Shown one piece after another: positions 55,844 through 63,438 of a stretch of DNA of 63,438 nucleotides. The notes beneath the pieces were generated by a model. That model ran no database searches, was not told the DNA's origin, and worked only from the letters and a program-made list of their open reading frames with translations. How positions within the stretch are numbered: position 1 is the stretch's first letter; the number at the start of each line of letters is the position of its first letter. The translations under genes and the position numbers were made by a program. This DNA is from Candidatus Eiseniibacteriota bacterium (GTDB lineage: Bacteria > Eisenbacteria > RBG-16-71-46), in assembly GCA_025360715.1 (NCBI GenBank), contig JANYBS010000030.1, positions 1-63,438 on the forward strand, given 5' to 3'.

Positions 55844-56454
55844 AGAAGCTCATGATGCTGGCGGCGCTCGCCGCCGCCGTGGCGACCGCGGGCTGCGCGC
55901 GCCGTGCCGAGACACCCGCATCGGCGAGCGTCTCGCAGCCTGCGCCCTTGCCGCCAGGCCTGGTGCCGGGCGAATCGCTCGATGCGTTCGACTCCACGTT
56001 CACGGATCAGTCCGGGCACGCCGTCACGCTCGCGAGCTATCACGGTCGACCCATGGTGCTCGCCATGATCTATACGCGGTGCACCTCGGCGTGTCCGCTG
56101 CTGCTGCAGAGCCTGCGCGGCGTCGAGGCACGGCTCTCTCCAGTGCAGCGCGCACGAACGTGGTTTGTGCTCGTATCGCTGGATCCCGGCCACGACGTGC
56201 CTGACACGCTGGCGCTGTTCGCGCGCTCGCGCGGCTTGGATCCTTCGCACTGGCGCCTGCTTACGGGAAGTCGCGAAGCGACTACCGAGCTTGCCGCGAT
56301 CCTTGGCGTGAAGGTGCGCGATGACGGTAACGGTGCGCTCGCGCACTCCAGCAATGTGTATCTACTCGATGCGGCCGGTGTGATCCGTCACGCGCTCATC
56401 GGGCTTGGCGCCGAGCCGGGAGAGTTGGTGGCGGCGCGGGCGGCCTTGCAGTGA
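55840..56454 (+). CDS. SCO1/SenC family copper chaperone, probable lipoprotein
   Basis: 204 residues. The start is TTG overlapping the previous stop (TTGA). The lipobox is TAGC (about residue 19). The copper-binding CxxxC lies in MIYTRCTSACPLLLQSL and the third ligand histidine in LAHSSNVYLLD, with the thioredoxin fold visible around it (FVLVSLDPGHDVPDTLALFA). It would insert copper into NirK or into an oxidase; the operon favours NirK. It converges with the TonB-receptor gene 10 bp away. Confidence 0.92.
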   Translation: MKKLMMLAALAAAVATAGCARRAETPASASVSQPAPLPPGLVPGESLDAFDSTFTDQSGHAVTLASYHGRPMVLAMIYTRCTSACPLLLQSLRGVEARLSPVQRARTWFVLVSLDPGHDVPDTLALFARSRGLDPSHWRLLTGSREATTELAAILGVKVRDDGNGALAHSSNVYLLDAAGVIRHALIGLGAEPGELVAARAALQ

Positions 56455-56464
56455 ATTGCGAATG

Positions 56465-58906
56465 CTACTGCGCATCCTCGTACTGGATCGGCTTATCCTT
56501 CTTGTCTTTGTCGTTCTTGGCCGGCCGGCCGAAGTGGTACGTGAGCCCGGCGTTCAGCACCTGGTAGTCGCGGTGGTTGGTGACGTGTTGGTGGATGCCG
56601 GCCACATCCAACGTCGTCTCCTGGCGCTGTGTCTTGAGCATGTCCGAGACCGAACAGGTGAAAGTGAACCTGTTGCCCAGTACGTCCTGGCGTATCCCCA
56701 TGTTCAGCACGAAGCTCGGGCGTGAATCGCCCTGAGGCGTGAGGCGGGCGGCCCGGTAGTTCGCGGTGGCCTCCACCGCGCTCGCGTGGTGCGGTGTGAA
56801 AGTCGCGGTCATGTTCGCGCTCCATGAGGTGACGGAGCGCGTGCCGGAGAAGCCCAGGTTCGCGGCATCGATCTGCTGGTGGAATACGTTGGCGTTCAAG
56901 CTCGCTTGCAGCATCCCCGCCGAACAGGTGAAAACCGGCTCCAGGCCGAAACTGCGATCGCTCGACAAGTTGGCCTGGGTGCGCACGAACGTGGAATCGT
57001 TCAAGGCTTGAGTGATGCGAGTGAGCCCGTCGCGCTTGTCCCGGATATAAAGGGTGGGCGAGAACGACAGATGGTCGCCCCGGAAGCGGTAGCCGAGTTC
57101 ATACGAATGGGTCGATTCGGGCCGAAGCCGGGGATTGCCGGAGTCGATGTTGTAGGGGTCGGTGAATTCAGGGAACGGATTCAGGTCATCGGCTTCGGGT
57201 CGGCGGATGCGGCGGCTGTAGTTGAGCTGCCAGGTCGATCGCTTGCCACTCGCATAGGCGAGATGCAGCGTGGGGTAGAGGCCCGTGTAAGTCTGGGCGA
57301 TGCGCTCACCTTGCGAAAGCAGATCGGGCGTGACGGCGGCGTACTCGAAACGCAGGCCGCCCAGTGCGCTGAGTGCCCCGAGCGGGCGCTGATACGTCGC
57401 GTAGAGCGCCTGCACCGCCTGATCCAAACGAAAGTGATACGTCTTGTTGGGGTCCGCCCGCCGCAATCCTGCACTCGCATCCAAGGTGTCGGCGTCGCTG
57501 TGAATGTCCTGCCGGATCACATCCACCGCATATCCGGTCTCGAACCTGGAGTCTTCGCCAAGGGGGTCGCTGTAATCGATCGACACGTGTCCCTGATGCT
57601 CGGCTGTGGTGAGTGTCACGTCGCTCGCGGCGCCGGGCTGCGGTGGATTGCGCCAGTGATCCTGAAAGTGCGCCGGCTCAGATTGAGGGGCACCTGAACC
57701 GCTCGCTTCGATGCGTAGCGTGTGTTCCTCCTCCGCGCCGTCACGCGAGAAGCTGTGCTCGAACGCCCCTGTCAGCCCTTCTTCTCGGTGCAGTTCGTAG
57801 CCACTCTGCAAGCGCTCCAAGTCAGATGTGATGGCGCCGGTGCTGTCGGTGCCCACGATGTGCGAGCGCCCGTCGCGCGTAGGCTTGAAGCGGAAATATT
57901 CGCCGGAGAGCTCGAACGTGTTCCTGGCCGAAGCGTGGTAGGTCAGCCCCAGAGTGGCTGCATGTGCGTGCGGGCGCATGAAGACCTGATTATCTTCGCG
58001 GTAGCTCCGCAGTGGGCCCATGGTGAGCGTGCGCACATCCGAGCCCGTGCGGGTGCGCAGGTTCTCCCGGAAGTTGTAGTTGCCGAACACGTCGAACTTG
58101 CCGGGATGGCTGCTGAACGAGAGCCCCTCGTTGTGCCGGCCCTGATCGCCCAGATGCGCCGTCAAGTCCCCGCCCACGGCCACGGCGCCCTTCTGGGTGA
58201 CGATGTTGATGATCCCTGACGCGCCCTCAGGTGTGAACCGCGCGGATGGATTGGTGATCACCTCGATCTTCTCGATCGACGCGGCCGGCAATTGCTGCAG
58301 CACATCGGCGCGGCTTGCGCCCATGAGCGCGGACTTCTTGCCGTTGATCAGGATCATCACATCGGGCGAGCCCCGCAGGCTCACGTTGCCATCCACGTCA
58401 ACCTGGACCGACGGGATGTTCTGCAGCAGGTCGCTCACCGAACTCGCCTTGGCCATGAGGTCCTTGCTCACGTTGTACACGTGCCGGTCGATGTCATGAC
58501 GAAACACGCTACGCTCGCCCGACACCTGGACTTCATCAAGCACGAGCGCCGATGGCTTGAGGGCGATCGCGCGCAGATCGACGCGCGGGTTCGCGGCGTC
58601 GAGCGTGAACAGCGGTGTGCGCACGCTGCGATGACCGATCTGGCTGCACTCGATCACGTACGCGCCAAACGCCACCCGAACGAACTGGAACGAGCCGTCG
58701 GCGGCCGAGAGCATGCCGACGATGCGGGTGGAGTCCGCCCGGCTGCGCAACACGACATTCGCGCCTTCCAGCGCAGCGTGTGTCGCGGCGTCCACTGCGC
58801 TGCCGGTCACGGTGCCGCCGGTATCGGACGCGCTATGCGCGATCCGCGCAGTGAGAGCCCCGAGCGCGGCCACGACGAGCGCCAGGAACCCGATTCTGTT
58901 CCTCAC
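56465..58906 (-). CDS. TonB-dependent receptor (outer membrane beta-barrel family) with N-terminal carboxypeptidase-like domain
   Basis: 813 residues; GTG at 58906 overlaps the upstream stop (GTGA). A signal peptide (RIGFLALVVAALGALTARIAHSA) is followed by a carboxypeptidase regulatory-like domain (VTGSAVDAATHAALEGANVVL...FGAYVIECSQIGHR). A plug comes next: LVLDEVQVSGERSVFRHDIDRHVYNV, VSDLLQNIPSVQVDVDGNVSLRGSPDVMILINGK and IEKIEVITNPSARFTPEGASGIINIVT. A ~22-stranded barrel follows. Such receptors import iron complexes, glycans or vitamins; the ligand is unknown. Confidence 0.92.
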   Translation of the reverse strand: MRNRIGFLALVVAALGALTARIAHSASDTGGTVTGSAVDAATHAALEGANVVLRSRADSTRIVGMLSAADGSFQFVRVAFGAYVIECSQIGHRSVRTPLFTLDAANPRVDLRAIALKPSALVLDEVQVSGERSVFRHDIDRHVYNVSKDLMAKASSVSDLLQNIPSVQVDVDGNVSLRGSPDVMILINGKKSALMGASRADVLQQLPAASIEKIEVITNPSARFTPEGASGIINIVTQKGAVAVGGDLTAHLGDQGRHNEGLSFSSHPGKFDVFGNYNFRENLRTRTGSDVRTLTMGPLRSYREDNQVFMRPHAHAATLGLTYHASARNTFELSGEYFRFKPTRDGRSHIVGTDSTGAITSDLERLQSGYELHREEGLTGAFEHSFSRDGAEEEHTLRIEASGSGAPQSEPAHFQDHWRNPPQPGAASDVTLTTAEHQGHVSIDYSDPLGEDSRFETGYAVDVIRQDIHSDADTLDASAGLRRADPNKTYHFRLDQAVQALYATYQRPLGALSALGGLRFEYAAVTPDLLSQGERIAQTYTGLYPTLHLAYASGKRSTWQLNYSRRIRRPEADDLNPFPEFTDPYNIDSGNPRLRPESTHSYELGYRFRGDHLSFSPTLYIRDKRDGLTRITQALNDSTFVRTQANLSSDRSFGLEPVFTCSAGMLQASLNANVFHQQIDAANLGFSGTRSVTSWSANMTATFTPHHASAVEATANYRAARLTPQGDSRPSFVLNMGIRQDVLGNRFTFTCSVSDMLKTQRQETTLDVAGIHQHVTNHRDYQVLNAGLTYHFGRPAKNDKDKKDKPIQYEDAQ

Positions 58907-60432
58907 GGCGCCAGCCGGTAGAGGATCTCGAGCGTCTGATCGCTGCTGGTCTCGCTCATCTGGGTGACCAGTTGGTAGTCGGTGCGCATGCGCGCGCGTT
59001 CGGCTTCGTTGCGGAAGGGCGCGCTGGTGCCCACGAACGCATTGCCGTTGCGCAGGAAGCCCGCGCGCACCACGAGCCACGTGGGCTTCTGCGTATCGAG
59101 TATGTCGGCGTACCAGCCTTCGCCTTTGGCGCGGCGACGTGAGACGACGGGAGAGACGAGACCCACTTCATCGAGGATGCGCAGGTTCGTGCACGCGTAG
59201 CCGATGGTACCGATGGGCTCGAGGAAGATCGACTGACCCGGCTTGGCGCGCTCGCTGATCGCCTGCGCCACGCCGCCGAAACTCTGGCCTTCGGTTGCGG
59301 CGCGGCCTCGGTAGAGATTCCCCTCGAACGTCCAGTGACCGAGCACGGCGAGCAGCAGGCCCGCGTAAATCCAGCGTCCGCGCACGATCAGAGGCATGCC
59401 GACGCTCGCCAGCAGGATCCATGCGGTGAGCGGCACCGCGAAATACCAGAAGAAGTAGCTCGTGCCGGCCACGATGTTGGCCAGCCAGATCGCGCACGCG
59501 GCCAGGGCGGCGGCCGTCAACAGCGTGCGCTTGCGGCCCCACAATGCGTGCGCGCCGGCCAGCGCTGCCGGCGTCACGAGCACGGCGAGCAGGAAGAAGT
59601 TGCTGCCTTCGGAAGTCTCGGAGAGCTGATTGCTGAGCGGGAACGGGAATGCCCAGTCCCACCACTGCTTGGCGTGCAGAGGTCCGGGTGTGCCATAGAC
59701 GACCTGCTTGGCGACTACGCTCTGCGGGATCGGCGAGCCGTAGTACGCACCCAGTACGATGGCGCCCGCGACCAGGATCGCCGCCGCGATCGCGCGGTTC
59801 CGCCATGATGCCCACAGCGCGATCACGAGCGCCGCGATCACGCCTTCGGGCCGCAAGAGCGCGAGCATGCCGAGCGCGACGCCAGCCGCCGACGCGCGGC
59901 GGTCGACGAGCCACGCGGTAAGCGCGATGCCCATGACCAGCACGCCAGTCTCGAGGCCCGTGGCCGCGAGGCCGCTGTAGTAGGGCCAGAACGCGAAGAA
60001 GAGCGCAAAGCACCACGCCGACGCGCGCGATGCGTGGCGCTGCAGGAGCGAGGTGAACGCGAGCAACGTGACCAGGTCGGCCGCGAGCAACGAGAAGCGC
60101 GCCCACGCGGAAGGATCCTGTCCGAGCTTGAGGCCCAGTGCGAGCCACGCCATCCACGGCGCAGACGTGAAGCCCATCACGTGCTCGCCGGCGTTATAGA
60201 CCGGCCCCGCGCCGTGCACCCAGTTCCACGCATAGCGCAGCGTGATGAACGCGTCCTCGGACAGGAACGCGACCTGCGACGCCATGACCATGCGGCATGC
60301 GATCAGCGATAGTGCCGGCACCAAGTAGGGCCCGCGCGGATCCAGCAGTGTGAGTGCACCGCCAAAGCCGACTGCGGCCTCGGATCTTGTCGTGTTCGGG
60401 CGCTCGGCGCGGGTGCGTGCCGTGGCGCTCAT
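58903..60432 (-). CDS. Polytopic glycosyltransferase (GT39/GT87-like, C-type)
   Basis: 509 residues. The ATG at 60432 overlaps the stop of the upstream kinase gene. The signature FLSEDAFITLRYAWNWVHGAGPVYNAGEHVMGFTSAPWMAWLALG matches the first periplasmic loop of dolichyl/polyprenyl-phosphate-sugar transferases (ED pair as the catalytic acid). Ten or more helices follow and a soluble C-terminal segment ends the chain. It would transfer a lipid-linked sugar to a periplasmic acceptor. Acceptor and sugar are unknown. It is coupled to the receptor gene downstream. Confidence 0.85.
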   Translation of the reverse strand: MSATARTRAERPNTTRSEAAVGFGGALTLLDPRGPYLVPALSLIACRMVMASQVAFLSEDAFITLRYAWNWVHGAGPVYNAGEHVMGFTSAPWMAWLALGLKLGQDPSAWARFSLLAADLVTLLAFTSLLQRHASRASAWCFALFFAFWPYYSGLAATGLETGVLVMGIALTAWLVDRRASAAGVALGMLALLRPEGVIAALVIALWASWRNRAIAAAILVAGAIVLGAYYGSPIPQSVVAKQVVYGTPGPLHAKQWWDWAFPFPLSNQLSETSEGSNFFLLAVLVTPAALAGAHALWGRKRTLLTAAALAACAIWLANIVAGTSYFFWYFAVPLTAWILLASVGMPLIVRGRWIYAGLLLAVLGHWTFEGNLYRGRAATEGQSFGGVAQAISERAKPGQSIFLEPIGTIGYACTNLRILDEVGLVSPVVSRRRAKGEGWYADILDTQKPTWLVVRAGFLRNGNAFVGTSAPFRNEAERARMRTDYQLVTQMSETSSDQTLEILYRLAP

Positions 60433-63422
60433 GTTTGCGCGGTGCTCCGGCGCTGGGTCCACGCATTCGCTTCGGCGAACGCCGCCTCGATCGTGAGCAC
60501 GCGGCCCGCGGCGTAAGCGGCGGCGAAGTCCGCGCCCAGGGCCGCGGCGGCGCGTTCGCGCAGTGGCGCGTGGAACCGTGCGTCAGCGGGCTCGCGCGTG
60601 GCGCCCGTGCGCTCCATCATGCCCTCGGAAGCACCGTAGAGCCGAGCGCTCAAAGCGTGCTCGCCCATCGCTGATGCGAGCGCACCGCTCACGTCGACGG
60701 CTGCACCATAGATACGCTTGGAACCGGCTTTCGCCGAAGCTACGCAGGCTTCCCGAAGGCTCGCGAGTGCGCTGGGAAGATCGCCCAAGCTGATGCGGAT
60801 CATGGCCAGGTTGTTGTTCGTGATGGCGATGTTCGGGATGCTGCTACGGCGAAGCGCGATCGGCATGAGTTCGTCGTAGATCTTGAGCGCGCCCGGCAGG
60901 TCGCCCTCGGAGCGAAGGATCTCGCCCAGATAGGTGAGTCCCGAGGTCAGGCTCGGCAGGTGGTCGATGCGCCGCGCCGTGTCGATGAACTCCTCACACA
61001 GAGCGCGCGCTTCATCCACCTTGCCCAGCGCGTACAGTGCGCACGATGTCGCGTCGAGCGCGCGCAGCAATGCGCGCGAATCCGTCGCGGCGCGCGCGAT
61101 CTCGAGTGCCTTCTGCCCATGGGCAAGCGACTCGGCGTATGCGCCACGGAAGTAGCTCAAGTCACTGACCGTGGCCAGGATCCGCGCGCGTTCCGGCACG
61201 ATCGCACTTTGATCGCCGCGCGCGAGGGCTTCATGAAGTGTGCGCAGGCCCAGCTCCAGGAGGCTGCGGTCCGCCCAGTAGCGGTCGGCCGGTGCAAGCA
61301 ACTGCAAGCCTCGCAGCGCTCCGGCCTGTGCCTGATCGCACCACGCGTGGGCCGCAAGGATATTCTCGAGCTCGGCGTCGAAGACTGCGCTCGCGCCAAG
61401 TGATTCCGCGCTGTTCATCTTGTCATCATAGGCGCGCGTGAACCCCGTGAAGCGCTCCAGGTGCCGGTCGCGCACGCGGTCGCGCTCGGGGTGCGCATTG
61501 AGCATCTCGAGCGCGAACTGCCGCACGGTCTCGAGCATCGAATAGCGTGCCTCGCGGCCTTCGTCGCGGTCCACGTTCACGAGCGACTTGTCCACAAGCC
61601 GCGTGAGCAGGTCGAGTACTTCGAACTCGTCGGCTTCGTCGCCCGCAACGGCCACGGCATCGGGCAACGTCCAGCCGCCGGCGAATACCGCCATGTCGCG
61701 AAAGAGGTCCTGCTCGAGTTCATCGAGCTGATCGTAGCTCCACTGGATGGTGGCGCGCAGTGTCTGGTGCCGCGCCATGGCCTTGCTGCCGCCCGTGAGC
61801 AACTTGAAGCGGTCGTCGAGGCGCGAGCGGATCTGCTCCACGGTGAGCATTTTCACGCGCGCAGCCGCCAGCTCGATGGCCAGCGGCATTCCGTCGAGCC
61901 GCCGGCAGATCTCGGCCACGGCAGGGGCCGTGACGGCCGTGAGCGCGAACTCGCTGGCCGCCAGCCGCGCGCGGTCCACGAACAGCCGCACGGCGTCGGA
62001 CTCCTCCACGGCTTGCAGGTCGTTCTGCGTCGCCACACTGGGCACCGCGAGCGAGCGCAGCGCGAAGACGTGCTCGCCGGAGACGCCGAGTCCTTCGCGG
62101 CTCGTGATGATCAGTCGCAGTTGCTCGGTCGCCGACAGCAGTTCGTCGACGGCCTCGCTGGTGGCTTGCAACAGGTGCTCGCAGTTATCGAGCACGATCA
62201 GCACGCGCTTGCCGGTGAGATGGCGGGCGATGGTGGCCATCAAGGGCTGTCCGGATTCCTCCTGAACACCCAGCGTGGTCGCGAGCGTGAGCACGAAGCG
62301 CGAATCTTCGGAGACGGGCGCCAGGTCCACCCAGTACACGCCATCGGGATGCGCATCGAGCAGGCTCTCGGCGAGCCGCAGCCCCAGCCGCGTCTTGCCG
62401 CAACCGCCCACACCCGAGAGTGTGAGCAGGCGTGTCTCGCACATGAGGCGCGCGCACTCGGCCAGTTCACGGACACGGCCCACGAAGCTCGTGCGCTGGC
62501 GCGGCAGGTTGCCTGGCACCGTGGCGTCGCGGCCCACTGGCGCGGGCGTCGGCGTGCGCGCACCCGTCATCGCCATGGCGAGCGCCTCGGCGAATCGCGC
62601 CATGGTGGGGTAGCGGTCGGCGGGTGTCTTGGCGAGCGCCTTCTCGATCACGCGCTCCACGGCCTCGGGCACGCCGGGACGTACCGAGCGCAACGGCGGC
62701 ACGGGGTCGTTCGCATGGCGCGCGAACAGTGAGGCCACCGATGCGGCATTGAAGGGCGGCTGTCCGGCGAGCATCTCGTAGAGCACGATGCCAAGGCTGT
62801 ACTGGTCGGCGCGACCATCGATGGCCGCGTCCCCGGCGGCCTGCTCGGGCGCCATATAAAGAGGAGTTCCCACGGTGAGGCCCACGCCCGTTGCGGCCTG
62901 GGTGGCCGCGAGCGTGACCGTGCCCACCTCGCGCGTGGTAGCGCGGGCGATGCCGAAGTCGGCGACCATCGCGATGCCGTCGGAGAGCAGCACGTTCTCG
63001 GGCTTGATGTCGCGGTGGATCAGACCCTGCGCATGCGCATGCCCCAATGCTCCCGCGATCTCGCGCGCCAGGCGCAGCGCTTCGTCGAGCGCCATCTGCC
63101 GCTCGCGGTCCAGACGCGCGCGAAGGGACTCGCCCGTGACGTGCGGCATCACGTAGTAGAGCTGCCCGGCGGCGGCGCCGGAATCGAACAGCGGCAGGAT
63201 GTGCGGGTGCGAGAGCCGCGCGGCGATCTCGATCTCGCGCAGGAACCGGTCGGGGCCGATGACCGCCGCCAGATCCGGGTGCATGATCTTGACCGCGACC
63301 TTGCGGCGGTGCTTGAGGTCGTCGGCCAGATAGACCGTGGCCATGCCGCCGCGGCCGAGTTCGCGCTCGATCAAGTAGCGCTCGGCCAGCGCAGCAGCGA
63401 GGGATTCCGGAAAGTCGCTCAA
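60429..63422 (-). CDS. Serine/threonine kinase-STAND (NB-ARC-like) ATPase-TPR protein
   Basis: 997 residues, a fusion of three modules. Residues 1-275 are a Pkn-type kinase (GRGGMATVYLADD, HRDIKPENVLL, DFGIARA). Residues ~310-600 are a STAND ATPase (P-loop GVGGCGKTRLG at about 338, Walker B VLIVLDNCEHLL, GMPLAIELAAARV as a GxP motif). The winged-helix WSYDQLDELEQDLFRDMAVFAGGW follows. Residues ~690-960 are TPR-like repeats (ARILATVSDLSYFRGAYAESLAHGQKALEIARA). The kinase would respond to signals and the STAND core would oligomerise on activation. It is in an operon with the glycosyltransferase and the receptor. Confidence 0.93.
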   Translation of the reverse strand: MSDFPESLAAALAERYLIERELGRGGMATVYLADDLKHRRKVAVKIMHPDLAAVIGPDRFLREIEIAARLSHPHILPLFDSGAAAGQLYYVMPHVTGESLRARLDRERQMALDEALRLAREIAGALGHAHAQGLIHRDIKPENVLLSDGIAMVADFGIARATTREVGTVTLAATQAATGVGLTVGTPLYMAPEQAAGDAAIDGRADQYSLGIVLYEMLAGQPPFNAASVASLFARHANDPVPPLRSVRPGVPEAVERVIEKALAKTPADRYPTMARFAEALAMAMTGARTPTPAPVGRDATVPGNLPRQRTSFVGRVRELAECARLMCETRLLTLSGVGGCGKTRLGLRLAESLLDAHPDGVYWVDLAPVSEDSRFVLTLATTLGVQEESGQPLMATIARHLTGKRVLIVLDNCEHLLQATSEAVDELLSATEQLRLIITSREGLGVSGEHVFALRSLAVPSVATQNDLQAVEESDAVRLFVDRARLAASEFALTAVTAPAVAEICRRLDGMPLAIELAAARVKMLTVEQIRSRLDDRFKLLTGGSKAMARHQTLRATIQWSYDQLDELEQDLFRDMAVFAGGWTLPDAVAVAGDEADEFEVLDLLTRLVDKSLVNVDRDEGREARYSMLETVRQFALEMLNAHPERDRVRDRHLERFTGFTRAYDDKMNSAESLGASAVFDAELENILAAHAWCDQAQAGALRGLQLLAPADRYWADRSLLELGLRTLHEALARGDQSAIVPERARILATVSDLSYFRGAYAESLAHGQKALEIARAATDSRALLRALDATSCALYALGKVDEARALCEEFIDTARRIDHLPSLTSGLTYLGEILRSEGDLPGALKIYDELMPIALRRSSIPNIAITNNNLAMIRISLGDLPSALASLREACVASAKAGSKRIYGAAVDVSGALASAMGEHALSARLYGASEGMMERTGATREPADARFHAPLRERAAAALGADFAAAYAAGRVLTIEAAFAEANAWTQRRSTAQT

Positions 63423-63438
63423 ATCGGGTACGGCTCCG

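Overview
This 63.4 kb window is GC-rich bacterial chromosome with short intergenic gaps and many translationally coupled genes (ATGA/GTGA stop-start overlaps). Six complete secreted proteins, plus one orphan fragment, end in a FlgD-like Ig/sorting module (proline-asparagine-proline entry, 'DGRD/N' turn, GvYf(v/m)RL strand). Together with several ECF sigma/serine-threonine kinase pairs, PD40-propeller kinases and STAND-type kinases, this suggests an uncultured FCB-like lineage such as Candidatus Eisenbacteria. That placement is inference from gene content; no rRNA is present. I see no insertion sequence, integrase, CRISPR array or prophage.

Layout. 1-6.1 kb: tail of a PLP-dependent trans-sulfuration enzyme, a decayed cytochrome bd subunit I gene, a TPR protein, a cysteine desulfurase-MnmA-methyltransferase operon, and an orphan M1-peptidase N-terminal-like domain. 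6.2-10.5 kb: cytochrome c, a three-gene ABC-2 exporter, and a cysteine-less peroxiredoxin-fold protein. 10.5-13.7 kb: a large hybrid histidine kinase. 14-18.7 kb: tRNA-Ser(TGA), tRNA-Ser(GCT) and tRNA-Arg(ACG), then tadA (whose substrate is that tRNA-Arg), a thermolysin-family protease and tsaC. 18.8-31.4 kb: a P-loop protein, a TonB-like protein, a secreted ComEC-like metallo-beta-lactamase-fold protein, a sigma/kinase pair, an outer-membrane protein, a giant malectin/glucose-dehydrogenase-like secreted protein and an esterase. 31.4-35.6 kb: stomatin-like protein, membrane protein, heme oxygenase, a chromosomal edema factor/CyaA/ExoY-type cyclase and a YaiI-family protein. 35.7-41.1 kb: DUF4331 secreted protein, sigma/anti-sigma pair, and a DUF4198-HupE metal uptake pair.

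41.6-50.9 kb: an ECF sigma factor, a kinase with a TolB-like propeller, and directly behind them a secreted, sorting-tagged phage tail sheath-like protein. Then come two cohesin-bearing secreted proteins, one with dockerin-like repeats. 51-56.5 kb: a Crp/Fnr regulator, divergent from a nitrite-respiration operon (hemerythrin, nirK fused to cytochrome c, porin, nirV, SCO) with a 16-bp palindrome in the divergent gap. 56.5-63.4 kb, minus strand: a kinase-STAND-TPR protein, a polytopic glycosyltransferase and a TonB-dependent receptor, all coupled.

The most unusual items are the exported tail-sheath-fold protein, the intact class II nucleotidyl cyclase homologue with its catalytic residues conserved, and the neighbouring cohesin/dockerin surface proteins.
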